Assembly: GCA_013399695.1 (NCBI GenBank)
Contig: VXAU01000298.1
Coordinates: 429,180 to 493,179, forward strand
Length of the DNA: 64,000 nt
Source of the DNA: Formicarius rufipectus
Taxonomy: Eukaryota > Chordata > Aves > Passeriformes > Formicariidae
Reading direction: 5' to 3'
A model generated the notes under the pieces. The model was not told the DNA's origin. It saw only the letters and a program-made list of their open reading frames with translations, and did no database searches. Of the stretch, positions 34,120 through 46,410 are shown piece after piece; position 1 is the stretch's first letter, and every line of letters starts with the position of its first letter. A program made the position numbers and the translations under genes.

Positions 34120-37100
34120 TGTGTGTTTATGCATCCGTCCCTCTGCGGCTGGTTGGGAGGTCAAATTGAGCAGTCAGCTGTATCTATCACAAACAGGAAT
34201 CACCATTTCCTCCTTTCCCTCATTTCCATCTCCCAGCAAAAAGCAGCATAGAGACTTTGAACTTCTGCCTGGGGGGAAAACCATCTCTGCTGTGCCAACC
34301 TCCCCAGCCTGGCAGAGTGACTGCTCCACCAGAACCCAGCATCCCTCCCCGTGGGGAGACACCTGTTGTGGGATGCTTGCCATGACTGGGCACGAGCTGG
34401 GTCCACTCCAGGTAGTGCTGGGCCAGGACCAGGCTCCCTGGGCCACACCAGGCAAGAGGTTAAGACCAGGAGGAGGATGGGCAGATGGTGAAAGGGTCTG
34501 GGAAGCAGCAGGGGGCAGGAGGGGAGTTTCTGGAGTGCACACTGGAAGGGACTGCGGGGCAGCCATGGGAAGATACCCCATCACTGTCCCTCAAACTCCT
34601 GTCCAGGTGTTCCCAGCACAGCAGTCTTGGTTTGTGCATATGGGTCTGGCTTGTGCTGTGTGGTGGAAGGAGGCACATGAGTTTGGCTAAAACAACACTT
34701 TAGCTGAGAATGCTGCAGGTGGGATGGCTTGGATGGCAAGGGGCTTTTGCAGGGAAACCATCCCCTTGCCTTCCCTTAATCCTCTGTCACATGTCAACCC
34801 TCAACCAGAGACGTATTTTTTGTCCCTCAATCAAATATAATGGCAAGAGGCATAATAAGATGTCAAGATAAATGGCATCTTTACGTGTTTTGGATTTTTC
34901 TCCCTGTACTTACAGGGTGCTTTTGTATCCTTGTATCCTCCTCCTTTCCTGTGGGAACAGCCACGCAGCTGCCTGCACCCCACTGCCCTGCCTGCACCCC
35001 TCTGCCCTGCCCTCATGGACACCCCTGCAGGTCTGGATCCAGAGGCACCAGCAGATACTCCCAACACAGACAGAGCTGGCACAAAATGCACTTGACGGAG
35101 GGGCTCCCAAAGATGCAGCACAGCTGAAAGCAATGGGATCCTGGTTTTGCTGAGGAGGCAGCTGCAGATGTTGGAATGGACACCACAGATCGCTTTGGGC
35201 CAGACAGGGATTTGGAGCACTCGCCGCTAGCAAGGGACATGCCACTGTGCTGCCTCACTGTTTGTTAACCAGCACAGCTACTTGGGGAGCAGGCATGTGA
35301 TCCTCTGAAAGAGCAGAGTTTTGGGCGGTGCTTCCGCTCCCCTGAGTCTCCAATGAGCTGGTCCCGGGCGGGACAGGCTCAGGAGAATAATAAACAGGGA
35401 GGGAAAGTGATGGTCTGGGGGTTGAAAATCTCCCACCGGACCTTGTTAAAAGCACAGCCTGAGCCAAAGGCTTCTGACAGCAGCTGCAGCCTCAGGATTA
35501 GTATCATCAAGACCCTGAGCCTCCCCCACCCCCGCCAAAAGCAGGCTTGCTTTTGGTGACCCTGGCATCAAAGGGCAAATGTTTGCTGTGGTGCTCATGA
35601 AGGCTCCGACCCTGAACCGCACCTGTCAGTGTCGTGTTTGTCCGCAGAGCTCCCGGCTTATCAGCCTTCCCTTTCCCCTCCACCCCAGGCATTACCACTG
35701 GACAGGCAGCAGCCAGGTGACCTGTGAGTGGGAGCTCATGCTCCGTTCTGCTCTCCTTTAACTCCCTGTTTACTGCACTTTCTGTGCATGTGATCTTTAT
35801 CAGACTATAAAACATCCTCAATGGTGCATGAATACTGACAGTTCAGGGCTGCCCTGCTCTTGCACAAGAGGGTGAAGCTGCTGGTGAAACCAACACAGGC
35901 TGGGGTTTTTGTTGCTTCGTGGAATGATGCCAGGTGAGGGACACTCTCCAGCTGAGCAGGACCTCTGGGACATCCCTTAATAAAGCACCTCCTCAGCCTC
36001 TCCCTGCTCCCAGGGAAGGAGAGGCAGATGATGAGATGGAAGGCAATGCCAAGGCCAGTTTGGGCAAGAGCTGAGAGCAGTGAGTAGGTGCTGCCCAGAG
36101 CCCTCCAGCTGAGCTTTGCTGACAGCCCATTCTGGGTGTGTGAGGGCTGTAGCTGGTGTGTCCCCACCTCTGGAGCAGCAATTCAGCCTCCATCTTCTTT
36201 CTGCTCCCAAGAAGATGCTATGGGATGGATGAGGTGGGATGTGTCCCTGAATAGGGGACTTCTTAGGGTCCCCATGGGGCAGTGGGGTGCAAGGGTCTGG
36301 CAGCAATGTGTTCCTCCTCTCCCTGCAGGCACAGTCACCTCCTTTTGGCCACAGCCCTGGCTGCCCTCAGGACACCCACAAGATTGTTTCTCTTGGCAGA
36401 GATGAACTGAGAGGATCTCAGAGGTTTCCTGTGCCTTTCTGGGAGGGTTGCAGTGGGACTCTGCAGGGTGAGCCCACATCCCCTTCTGCTCTGTCAGAGG
36501 AAGCCTATTCTGGGTTTGAAGGGCAGCATGACTCATGGGGTGTTCTGGAGGGGGGAGCACCTATGGGGTATGAGGTCACCCTAGGGCTTTGCTGAAGCTT
36601 CATTTCTCTTCTGTGGACAAGACATGGTGTCTGTGTGCTGGTCAGGGGGGTTTGATACCACTGGGAACACCAGTGCTGCTGTGCCCACCAGTGCTGCTGT
36701 GCCCTTTCTACAAAGGGTTCAAAGGCTGGCCCAATCCGCCTGAGCCCTGGTGCATTGGGGTGTCCCTGCTGCCCCACTGAACACCCCCATTAGCCTGTCC
36801 CCCCAGGGCACCACAGGCAGCACGGGCAGAGGTGGTGTTGAGGTGTGAGAGGGCAGTGTGGGGACCAGCCCCACCACACTGCTGCTCTCCAGGTGCCACC
36901 AGAGCTCTGTTTTTTGGATAAGCCCCCGCTCTGCTTCTACACACTAGGCTTTAAGGTGTTTCATGTCTTGATTTTTACCCAAATTGCAGCTCTGTCAATA
37001 CCTGCTCTGGTGAGGAGAGGACCAGGAAGGGCCAGGCTCCAAGTCACCAACATCACCATAAAAGGATGTTCCTTTGGGCACATGAAATGACCTTTGGGTT

Positions 37101-40100
37101 CCTGATGACTTTATCACAACCATCGGGCAGAGAATTTTATCTCAGTCTCCTGGAATTTCAAGTTAATAAGTAGCAAAGCACTTGGGCCATTTCGTATTGC
37201 TAAAGTTCACAGCTGGGCTGCAGACCAAATATGGTCATTTGAAAAGTGACTTCAGTGCCCATATAACGGCATTAAGTGTCCTGGCATGAACCTCTGGAAT
37301 TTGGGTGTAATGGAGAGTAAAAGAATTTCGTGTGCAAGACACAAGGAATGTTTTCAATCAATTCTTTGATTGTTAAATTCTATCTATAATTCTGGAAAGT
37401 ACGTGTTCTTCTTAATTAGTTGCTCTTAGGTCACAATTCCTTTGCTGATCCAAGATTCTAATGGGGTTTTCTTTTTCAACTTAATACGTCAGTATTGTTC
37501 AACTAGTGGCTTGAAGCGTGACAGCCTGACTGCTGTAAGGCAGGGCAGGGAAAAACGCCTCATCATGTTTTCAGTTTCTTGGTCGAGGCATTTTAGCTGA
37601 GCTGCAGGGGAGCACGTGGTAGTGTGAAACACAGGCTTTGATGCATGACCACAAGAGGAGGCTTTGAAGTTATCCCTCCATAAAGACATTGCAGCCACCA
37701 TATAAGGAGGTTTTATGACAATAAGTATACCTGTGTCGCTGGCAGTTCAAGATGTAATTAAAATGTGTGTAATATATGCATTAACTTTGAGTAAAGAAAG
37801 CATTATTTAAAGGTGTCAAAAGGAAAGTAGGTCTAGCTTTATGATGTTTTGGAAGGCGGGAGCATTGTTCCTGTTTGTCCCAGGTTGTGCAATGAAGCCA
37901 CTGAGGAGTGACAGGGCAGCTGCTCAAAGCAGCCCCCAGAGGAGTTATTTACCCCTGTACTCACTGAGAGCTGCTGTTTGCAAACCAGCATGAGCCAAGA
38001 TCTTTTCCCTGTCCTGAGGGATGAATTCTGGTAGCTGAAGACTTGCAGTGTGTGGGGCCTTCCTCAACAGCAGGTCCCATGGTGGGGTCTGGGGCACTCC
38101 CCTGCCCTGGCACTCTCCCATGCCCACAGTGCCCTGGGGATTGCTCACAGCATTGTGCCACGCAGCCACCACCATGTGCGTGGAAATAGATGGGGACTTG
38201 TCTCCCTGGGAAGGTGATTCACCTCACCAAAGCAGCATGCCATCACTTGTTATGATTGCAAACAGCCACACCATGTGCCCTGGGGATCCATTACCCAGCT
38301 GTGGGAAGTAACATGGAAACCTTTCACCTAGTGGAGCAATGCTGCTTTGCAGCTTGGTGAGGCAGAAGTTGGAGATCTCCACAGCTACCCTGGCCTGGAC
38401 CCAACCAGAGTTTCCACCTTACTATGTTTTCATTCAAGACTGTTTACGTAAAAACCTCATTGCCTGGTTTCTGGCATGGGCAGCTAATTCTCATTATTTT
38501 AATTTTTTTTCCTGTGGTTGCTCTGATTTAGAGAGACATTTTGTTTCTAATTGGATCATAAGTCATTGTTGTGGCCATCTTCTGTCCTGCTCACAGCATC
38601 AAAGCTGTGCTCTTGTGCTGGTGGGAAGCCCAGCTCCTGACACTGGCATTGAGAACGAGTAATGTTCAGCTAAAGGTCAGGGTAGCTGGTGCAGTGCTCT
38701 GAAATACCATCAGCCTTGGGGGGTGATGTAGGAATGATCTGGTCCTCACCAGCTGCCACATCTGTGTGATGAATCGTGTCTGTGGGCTGAGACAAGAAAA
38801 AAACACACAGGGCAGGTCAGTGCAGGCAATGGCCTTTAATTTAGGTTTGCCACACTGCAGCCACCCCAAACACGGCCTCACAGGGTCGTAAGGAGGTGCC
38901 CAGGGAGCTGCTGAGGCTCATCTACTCTCTGTGGGGACAGGGAGCCCAGCCGTGCCCTGCACTGTCCCCACAGCCCCCTGTGCCATCCAGAGAGCCCAAG
39001 GTCCCCTCCACTGTGCTGAGATGGAGGATCAGCCTTGACCCCTGCCTGGCAAAGTCATCATGGCACTGTAAACTGCCTCACCAGCTCTATGACCTGTTGA
39101 AACTGTAGCCTCATCCCAATGGTGGTTGGCTCAGGAGAGCCCTGATGATCCCTCCTTTCCCCACCGCCACTGAAAAAGTCTCCCAGTGACTCTTCCCTGT
39201 GGCTGTATGCTGAGATTGTGAGAGCAGGTTCCCCGGTTAGCTCATGCCATATTTCGACAGAAAACCACTGTGGGTCTCTGCTTCAGCTCCTCATAATTCA
39301 CTGTTGACTATACCCAGGGACATGCCACCCACGTGTCCTGGAATAACCATGGGGTGGGTAATCCACCCTTGGACTGAGTCAGCACTGCCCTGCACGTGTC
39401 CCACGGGAGCCTCTGGCCATGCACAAGAAAGTTGAACAAACAAAGATGAATGCAAACAAAGTTCAAAGGCTTGTGAAACACCTCCCATGTCCGATTAGGT
39501 CATCTTAGTGGAAGCTCAGCTTTGTTTAGCCCAGCTTGACTGGGAAGCTCTTTAAAGAAAACCCAAACCAGGCTGTGCTTCAACTTCACCAGGCCACTTA
39601 AACCCCTTGGTTTCAGTTATAAATATCTTCTAATAACTCATGTTATCAAAAGCTTATAGTTATCATAGTAAACTCTGACCTGGAAAGCCCTTTATGCCAG
39701 TTATCTCATCTCTCCCAGCCTGGCAGACCAAAGGGACATCCATTATCAAAGCACAGGTGGAGTAAGGATTTGACCCAATTTGCATTTACTCAGGTACTGA
39801 TCTCATTTCAAATTTAATTAAGTTTTCTCCTATTTTTTGGCATATCTTAAAGGTATACACCAGCCTGATATATGACCTATAGGGGGATGAATGTGAATTT
39901 GCTTATAGCAAAAGGATTCAGGTAGCAGTTTTAAGAAAAATCAGAGCAGATTTGAAATGCAGCAAGCAGTGTTATCCGCTGGGAAGGGAGGGCAGGTAAC
40001 AGGCTAAATGGTAGACTTACTTTTATACCTGAAATAGGATTTTTATCAGTGAGATGTTCTGATTTCAACCTTTGTGGCCTTTCCATGGGAAACAGAGCAG

Positions 40101-40230
40101 ATCTCTGTGCTCCCTGATCACAGTCCACCCCAGGACCTAGGAAGGGGACAGCTGTCCCTCATTACCAAGATTGCTCCCAGGCCTTCTGCAAGGAGGCTGA
40201 GAGGTCACTGTGTGGGGTGTAGCACTGCAT
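34120..40230. other. Divergent intergenic interval DNASE1L3/ABHD6, first part
   Basis: No gene recognised. Small local repeats are visible: a C-rich CTGCACCCC(T)CTGCCCTGC pair at about 34972-35013 and an exact 18-base tandem duplication at 36669-36704. Longer open frames here, on either strand, show no domain, signal or family resemblance. Confidence 0.5.
36669..36704. repeat. Exact 2 x 18 base tandem duplication
   Basis: The unit ACCAGTGCTGCTGTGCCC occurs twice without mismatch. Confidence 0.9.
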
Positions 40231-40234
40231 TTCC

Positions 40235-41140
40235 CTTTATATCTCTGTGGCAGTTGTATCACATCCTCTTTACCTCCCTGTTGTATCCACCTTTTCATCC
40301 CCCTGTTGTAATCCCGTTGCTGCCATATCAAATTCCTTTCTTTATCCTTGTTGCATCCCCATGGCAACCTCATTGTATAACTTCTGTAATCTCATTGGAT
40401 CTTCCTTGAATTCCTGCTGTGTGTCCCTCAGATACCCCCATATGTCCCTGTTGTAACTGCACACCCCACTGTACCTGCTGCACCCCTGCCCTGTCTTCAG
40501 CCCGATTACATCCCTCCCTTGCACTGAAGTCCCATCACACCCCTCTTAGCCACTCTGTTTCCCCCTTGCACCTCATTGTAGCCCCCTTCCGTCTTGCACC
40601 CGTTATGTTATATCCCACCTTGCATCGCAGTGATATATGTACCACTTGCACTCCCACTGCAGTTCAGTTGCATCCCCCCCTGCCACCCCACTGAATTCCC
40701 ATCACATCTCCCACTACAACTCCACTGCATCTCCCCTTGCATCCCCATTTCCACCCCTGCTCCTTCCCATGAGAGCCCCATTACTTCTCCTCTTGCATTC
40801 CTTTTGCAGCTCCATCGCACCCTCCCCTTGCACCTCCGCTGACGTCCCTTTACATGCGCCCATGCAGCCACCTCGTAACCCGGGGGCTCCTCCATTACAC
40901 CCCACCTGCAGCCCCCCACTGCAGTCCCCCTCCCACCCCTGTGGTAATCATCCTTGTACCCTCATGGAAATCCCATTACATCCCCCACTTGTACATTCCC
41001 CACTACGGTCCTACTGCATCCCTCCTTGAACCTCCACAGACGACCCTTTACAAGCCCTCACTGTAGTCACCTTGTACCCCCAAAGCCGCTCTATTGCATC
41101 CCCCCCCTTGCCCCCCGCTGAAGCCCCGCTTGTCACCCTG
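40235..41140. repeat. Degenerate C-rich minisatellite
   Basis: About 0.9 kb of C/T-rich, G-poor sequence on the + strand consists of diverged short units resembling CCCCTTGCATCCCCATTGCA, about 15-20 bases long. A longer-range copy is visible: the block from GACGTCCCTTTACA (40841) through TCCATTACACC recurs about 198 bases later as GACGACCCTTTACA (41039) through TCTATTGCATCC. Open frames across it are translations of the repeat and are not called as genes. Confidence 0.82.
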
Positions 41141-41149
41141 TTTCATGCC

Positions 41150-41425
41150 CCTTTCACCGCAGCTGTATCCCGCCTATCCCCCCTTNCCCCGCGGAGCCGC
41201 ATCCCCGCCTCTGCGCGGCGCCCCGCGGAGCCGCTCGGGCGCAGCGGGGAGGGCGCAGCGGAGCCGCCGCGTTTCGTCGCTCGGCGCTGCCATCACAGCC
41301 CGGCACGGCTCGGATCGGGTCNCTGACAGGAGCAATGACAGGACCATGGGGGAGTTCGGGGTGGGGGGAGCCGTTCTGGCGTCCAGGTCTCCCCAGTCCC
41401 AGCCCTGGCACCGCTGGCGGTAGGA
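41150..41425. promoter_or_regulatory. Orphan CpG-rich segment with undetermined bases
   Basis: Very GC-rich sequence with dense CpG (for example GCGCGGCGCCCCGCGGAGCC and GCCGCCGCGTTTCGTCGC), a repeated CCGCGGAGCCGC motif, and single N at 41186 and 41322. It lies about 2.9 kb before the ABHD6 CpG island. It could be an alternative or unknown promoter, or simply a GC-rich extension of the minisatellite. No exon can be assigned. Confidence 0.5.
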
Positions 41426-41524
41426 AGGAGATCGAGAGCAAAGCCAAAATGCAAGAAATAATTTCAAATTTGTATTTTTAAAGATTTAATCAATTTGTCC
41501 TTAAATTCTTCCCCTCTCCAACAA

Positions 41525-41605
41525 TTAATAATCTGATGGCACGGGGGTTGGAACAGCATGATCCTTAAAGGCCCCTTCCAGCCCAGGCCGTTCTGTGATA
41601 CTGTA
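41525..41605 (+). mobile_element. CR1 LINE 3' end, very short fragment
   Basis: GGGGTTGGAACAGCATGATC, CTTAAAGGCCCCTTCCAGCC and CAGGCCGTTCTGTGATACTG match the terminal 70-80 bases of avian CR1 in + orientation. Confidence 0.85.
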
Positions 41606-44229
41606 CGCTTCTGTGGTCTCGGCTGCTGCTGTCATTTTGCTGTTCGGAGGATGTTTTGTGGCGGGGGGGGGGGGGNGACCGGGATGCGGCGCCCCGGGTA
41701 CCACTACTCCATCCCTCCCCAACTCTTTCCTACCCCCCCTTCGCCAGGAGAGGGCTGAGTCCGGGTGCACTCGTGACATGGGATATGCCGTGCCTGCTCC
41801 GCTGCGTGCGTGTGCGGCGGGATGAGGATGGCGACGGGGTCTGGAAGGAGGATGGGCACGTTATGAATTTCTGAAACAGCAGCTGGCTGGCAGTACAGCC
41901 TGCTTCGGTCGTGCTCTTCATCCACCTTGTCCCCAGGCTGGCTGTGACAGTGGCACTGATGGCTCATCCCTCCGTATTCCCAGCCTGGAGTGCAGCAGTG
42001 GGGTCGGGGGCCAGCCCGGACTTCCTAGCTCATGTTTGAGCCATATTGCATAGATACAAATGGGTCAGAGATGCATGTTTTGTGAAATGGTACTGCAGAA
42101 ATAATGATCTCATTTCTGCCATCTATAAATAAATGAAGGTGAAAAGGCACATTTCTTACTCTCAGCTCTCTGAAGGCTGGACTAAGATTGAGAGCTGTCT
42201 GGCTAACAGACAGAGATCTTTCAAATATTAATAGATACTAAATTACAACTTCACTGTGATTGGCATCTAAAGGATCACCCAGCAAACTACACCACTGGGA
42301 AATTGTAATATTAGTTATGTGAGAGCGAGGCAGCTTCCAACAGAAAGGGCTCACTTGCATGTTTTGGGTTTTTCTTCTTACATGGCTGGTGGTGTGAGCC
42401 AAAGTTTCTGGGTGCCCGGTCTCAGCCATTAAGCCCCCTCAAAGCTCCCTGTTTCTGCAGTGGGATCTTAAAATTGGTTGATGTTTTTTCTTTACAGATC
42501 TGAAATGAAAAATTAACAAATGTCTAAGTGTGCTGCTTAGCTTTCAGCTATTTGGTGATTTAATTCTGTTGTCAGTCAGACACAGACTGCTCTGGGTGCA
42601 GGTGGAGTAAGCAAAACCCCAGGTGCAGGGCAGTCCCAATGAACACAGTCCAGGACAACCTCTGTGACTGTATTGGCATGTCTGGTGGTTCCTGTGTTAT
42701 GAAATCCCTCCCTGGCCTTCCCTGGGGCTGCCCAGAATGTCAGTTGCCACTCTCCTCTTCCAACCCAGCCCCTCCACCTTAGGATGGTTTTTGTGCTACT
42801 GTTGTCACTGCACCTGATGTGGGACTTGGAAAAAATCAATAGATACACCTGAGCTGCACCACTGGGTCTTCTACAGCCTCCCTGGTATGACCCACGGATC
42901 TTGAAAGAAAAAAAATACCTTTGTCCCATAGCCCTAGGGACTGTCACCAACATGTTGCCCTCTGTAGCAACCCACAGCCCTCTCCTGCCTGTTGGCCCCT
43001 TTGTTTGCAGCTGATGAGGCTCCTGCTTGAATTTCCCACAGGGTAGGAAGTAGAAAGCAAGTGAAGATATAGAGCCTCCTCTTAGCATCTGTCCCAGGAC
43101 CATCCCATTGCATGGGGTGCCTTCTTTGGGAGGTCCTACCAGATGGGACACATAGGCAGCAGTGGTTGTGATTGTGGCCCAGCTGCCAGCATGGGAACCA
43201 GTGCTCCTGGTTTGGCATCCCGTACCCTGCCAGGTGCACAGCATGCTTGGCATTATCACCAAGCGCTCTGTTACCACCATGACTATATGTCACTTATTGG
43301 AGTTGCCTAATTGATGTTTGCAAGTTAATTTATGAAGTATGTGAAGAGACTTCTGAGAAGTGGTAGCAACATTTGGGGCCACTTGCTGTAACTCTTGGTC
43401 ACAGGGCACCTCAGAGGGATGGACGAGCTGTGATCTGAAGACTTACAGCTGTTTCCAGGGGGCATGAATTTATTTTTAAGTCCACAGGGTCTCTCTAGCT
43501 GGTAGCAAAGGGCCATGCTGGGGCCTGGGGGGATGTTGCCTGCTCCCATCTCTGCTACCTGCGCAGCAGGGACAGTGATCATCCCCTGCGCATCGCACCA
43601 TCGCAGGGGGCTGGCACTGTGGTCGGTGTCCCTGCAGTGCTGCTGGGTGCTTTATGGGGCTGGGGGCTGTGGTGATGGTGTGGCTGCCCCTGACTGCATA
43701 GCTGGGCCTGCTGGCATTTTCCTTCCCACTGCCTGCCATCGGAGGTAGCCATGGAGATGGGTGGCGATGCTCTGCCTACACGGAAGGAGGCTCAGCAGCA
43801 TCCTCCCCCCGGGGCTCGCTGGATGCTCACGTGGTGAACGGAGGGTGTGTGCCATGACTCTGCCACTGCCCCGAAATGCTCCGGCACGGTGGGGACGGGA
43901 CCCCCCCGTGCTGCCCCTGGCAAGGGAATGTCTCCCACAGGGGTTGTCTGGCTTGAAGCAGCCCACATCGCTCTCGTACTGAGTGGCTCTCGGTGCTCCC
44001 ACTGACCCTCCACCGTGAATTTCCATGCCCAAAATCCGCCCGCAAGTCCTAGCCAGCGTTTTCCTTCCTCCCCAGTAATTTCCTGCGGCTGCGCTACGCT
44101 GTGGCTAGTCTCACATAGGGAAAGGGAAGGGGGGGGGTACGGAGAGTGCTTGGAAAATTACCTTTAATACGAAGAGGAAGGGGACGAGAAGCTGCTTATC
44201 TGGCTTTGTTCTAATAGCAGTAATCACCT
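41606..44229. other. Intergenic sequence upstream of ABHD6, no gene seen
   Basis: It contains a G homopolymer of about 13 bases ending in an N at 41676, where assembly is uncertain. The rest is unique-looking. A 234-codon open frame on the - strand (43280-42576) shows no recognisable domain. Confidence 0.5.
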
Positions 44230-44345
44230 GAAGGGCGAGCACGAGCCCGTGCCGCCGGGTCCGCTCGCCCGGCCCGCCCCGCCGCGCCGCCCGGCGCCGC
44301 TTCCCCTCCGATGGCAACTCGCACTTCGCTCCTGCTTGGGGCAAG
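44230..44345 (+). promoter_or_regulatory. ABHD6: CpG-island promoter of ABHD6
   Basis: Dense CpG with GC boxes (CCCGCCCCGCC at 44273-44283 and GCGCCGCCCGGCGCCGC just after), no TATA box, about 270-380 bases before the splice donor of a noncoding exon. This is the usual arrangement of a broadly expressed gene's promoter. The start site itself cannot be read from the sequence. Confidence 0.65.
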
Positions 44346-44611
44346 TGCACTGCACTGGCGTTATCGAGCGAAAAACACGTCTACATAAGCAGGGGAAAGG
44401 CTGGTCAGAAGGTGAATATGAGGAGTCTCGAAGGGAAGCTGGTGACTTAAATACCCCGAGCTCACCGTGCTGCCGAGCCTGAAGGGAGGAGAAGCAGGAC
44501 TGCGATTTTGACCTTGGGGGTTTTTTTTCCCCTTTTGACAGTGTGTTCAGACATTGCCGCTGCCCACAGCGAGCAGAACTTGTGCCGAGAGGACGAGGGG
44601 AGCTCTGAAAG
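44300..44611 (+). other. ABHD6: ABHD6 5' noncoding exon (start uncertain)
   Basis: A strong donor (GAAAG|GTAAGC at 44611/44612) follows the CpG island, with no long frame leading into the ABHD6 coding exon. ABHD6 genes have a noncoding first exon. The 5' limit is a guess inside 44300-44560. Confidence 0.5.
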
Positions 44612-46262
44612 GTAAGCCGGGCTTTCTAAAGGCTTTCCCCTTCTTGTTTTGCTTCCTAAAAGCGGTGGTGGAGGCAGAGGTGGTGACCCGGAGCCGGGGA
44701 GCACATGGGCTCCCACCAGCCCCGCGTGTTCCTGCCTGCAGCCTTCTCTCCTTACCAGGGGAACAATGGCGATTTTCTGTGCTTGCTTCCTGCGTTGTTT
44801 TAGTGACACAACGAAAGGCAGCGAGTGCTCGGGGCGGACTCCCCGGCAGCCCTGCTCCCACGGACAAGGTTTATTGGTTGCACAAAGTGTTTATCTATGA
44901 ATAAGCCGTGCTGAGATGAAGGATCTTTCTTCAAAATGTTAATTAAACGAATAACGGTGTGTTGTTGTGGCTTGAACACGGAAATGAGGTATAGCTTTGT
45001 TAAGGAGGTGCCTGGTGGAAGTATTTACAGTCCTCCTCGAATTTCAGTTATTCCTGTTTTCTCTGGGGGAAGAGGGCAAGTCCGGCTGGTGCTTCAGAAG
45101 TTCTGTCAGCTGTTTCTCTTGGTCATGTGTAACTTGGGGTTTCGATGTGCTCCACTGACGGTGTCTGGGGGAGGGAGGCTGTGACTGTGGCGATCCTCAT
45201 CCTGTCTCTTGGCACAACTTGCCACATACCACCGGGAGCGTTGCAGCAAGCAGGGATAAATCTGCCTGTCCTGGCACAGAGAAATGTGAGGGTGGTGATG
45301 GGGGGTGAGTGGCTAGTGGGACAGCAGGCCTTGAGGATGTTTCATTTTATAAACGTGGGACAAAAGGGCCGAGGAAAGGGCGAGCCATGAGTTGGTTAGC
45401 AGGGGGAATTAGAGGAGATGAGTGTGTGGCAGCATTTAATCTCTTAATGAGAAAAATATATCCCAGCTGCCTGTGGTGGGGAGAGTTCAGGGACAAACAT
45501 GGCACTGTGTGGGAGCTCGCCCTTGCACCCAGTGTCCTTTACTTGCTGTCCCTGAGATTTATCTGAAGGATGCTGGGGAGCTGAGATTGGAATCTGTGAT
45601 CCACAGCAAGTGCAAAATATGGGGCAGAAGTGAGGATGTAGGAGTGGGGGTAAATTTGTCTCAGATGAGGGCTGGTCACCAAAGAGTGGCCTGCCAAGTT
45701 GTTTCCTTCAGTTCCCGAGCCCATTAATAGGCTCTGCTTCCTTGATTAGTTGGTGCCTGTGCAGAGCGATAATGAGAGCTGGGCTCAACCCATCCATTCT
45801 AGGTCAGTGGTTGTGTGCTGGGGATTTGGGATTGGGCAGGGGGAGGGGAGACGGAGCTGGACGCCTGCCTCCCAAAAGAAATGTGGAGCCTGCCTTAAGC
45901 CAGCCCTGCCTGCACTGCTGGCGGGGAGGGGGGGATAGGCTGCCTGCACCCACGCTGTGTCTGCAGTGTCCCAAGGGCATATACCTGTCAGCTCAGACAC
46001 GCTCCATGCCTGTTAGGAGGCTCATTGCCCATTTGTGATGTGCTCTCCTGAGAAGATAACATTGCAGTAATTAGATCCATTAAGGAGCCAGAAGAAATAA
46101 TTGGGTTTTAAAACTTAAGGAGACTTTGCTGTGCTCCTGAGCAGGAGCACAAAGCCACTCTCACAAGGCCACTTTCCTCTCCCCCCTGGCAATAGAGTTC
46201 TCATTTAGCATTGACTTGTCATTGTTTCTGGTGGTTAACCTCTGATCCTTCCCTAAACGCAG
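44612..46262 (+). other. ABHD6: ABHD6 intron 1
   Basis: Between the presumed noncoding exon and the acceptor before the ATG exon (ACGCAG, with a second possible AG four bases later). No repeat or other gene recognised. Confidence 0.5.
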
Positions 46263-46291
46263 GCAGGTGAGGCTGGGCAGTGAAGAGCAGC

Positions 46292-46410
46292 ATGGACCTG
46301 GATGTGCTGAACATGTTTGTCATCGCTGGTGGCACCCTGGCTATCCCCATCCTGGCCTTCGTGGCCTCGTTCCTCCTCTGGCCCTCAGCACTTATCCGCA
46401 TCTACTACTG
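46292..46410 (+). CDS. ABHD6: ABHD6 coding exon 1: start and membrane anchor
   Basis: Encodes MDLDVLNMFVIAGGTLAIPI, then LAFVASFLLWPSALIRIYYW, almost identical to human. Preceded by about 29 bases of 5'UTR after acceptor ACGCAG. Donor GTGAGT after two bases of the Trp codon. Confidence 0.97.

Noticed and set aside
34115..34690. 191-codon open frame on the + strand near the DNASE1L3 start
   Set aside because: Runs head-on to DNASE1L3, no recognisable domain, random-looking Gly/Trp/Ser-rich translation.
40594..41103. Several overlapping long open frames in the C-rich region
   Set aside because: They are translations of the degenerate minisatellite (Pro/His/Ser/Leu-rich on +, Gly/Met/Arg-rich on -), caused by the lack of stop codons in C-rich repeats.
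41072..41467. Open frames through the CpG-rich segment on both strands
   Set aside because: They cross undetermined bases and have the Ala/Arg/Pro composition of CpG islands. Without a splice partner or transcript I cannot call an exon.
42576..43280. 234-codon open frame on the - strand upstream of ABHD6
   Set aside because: No signal peptide, domain or family resemblance, no promoter in front, and unremarkable intergenic composition.
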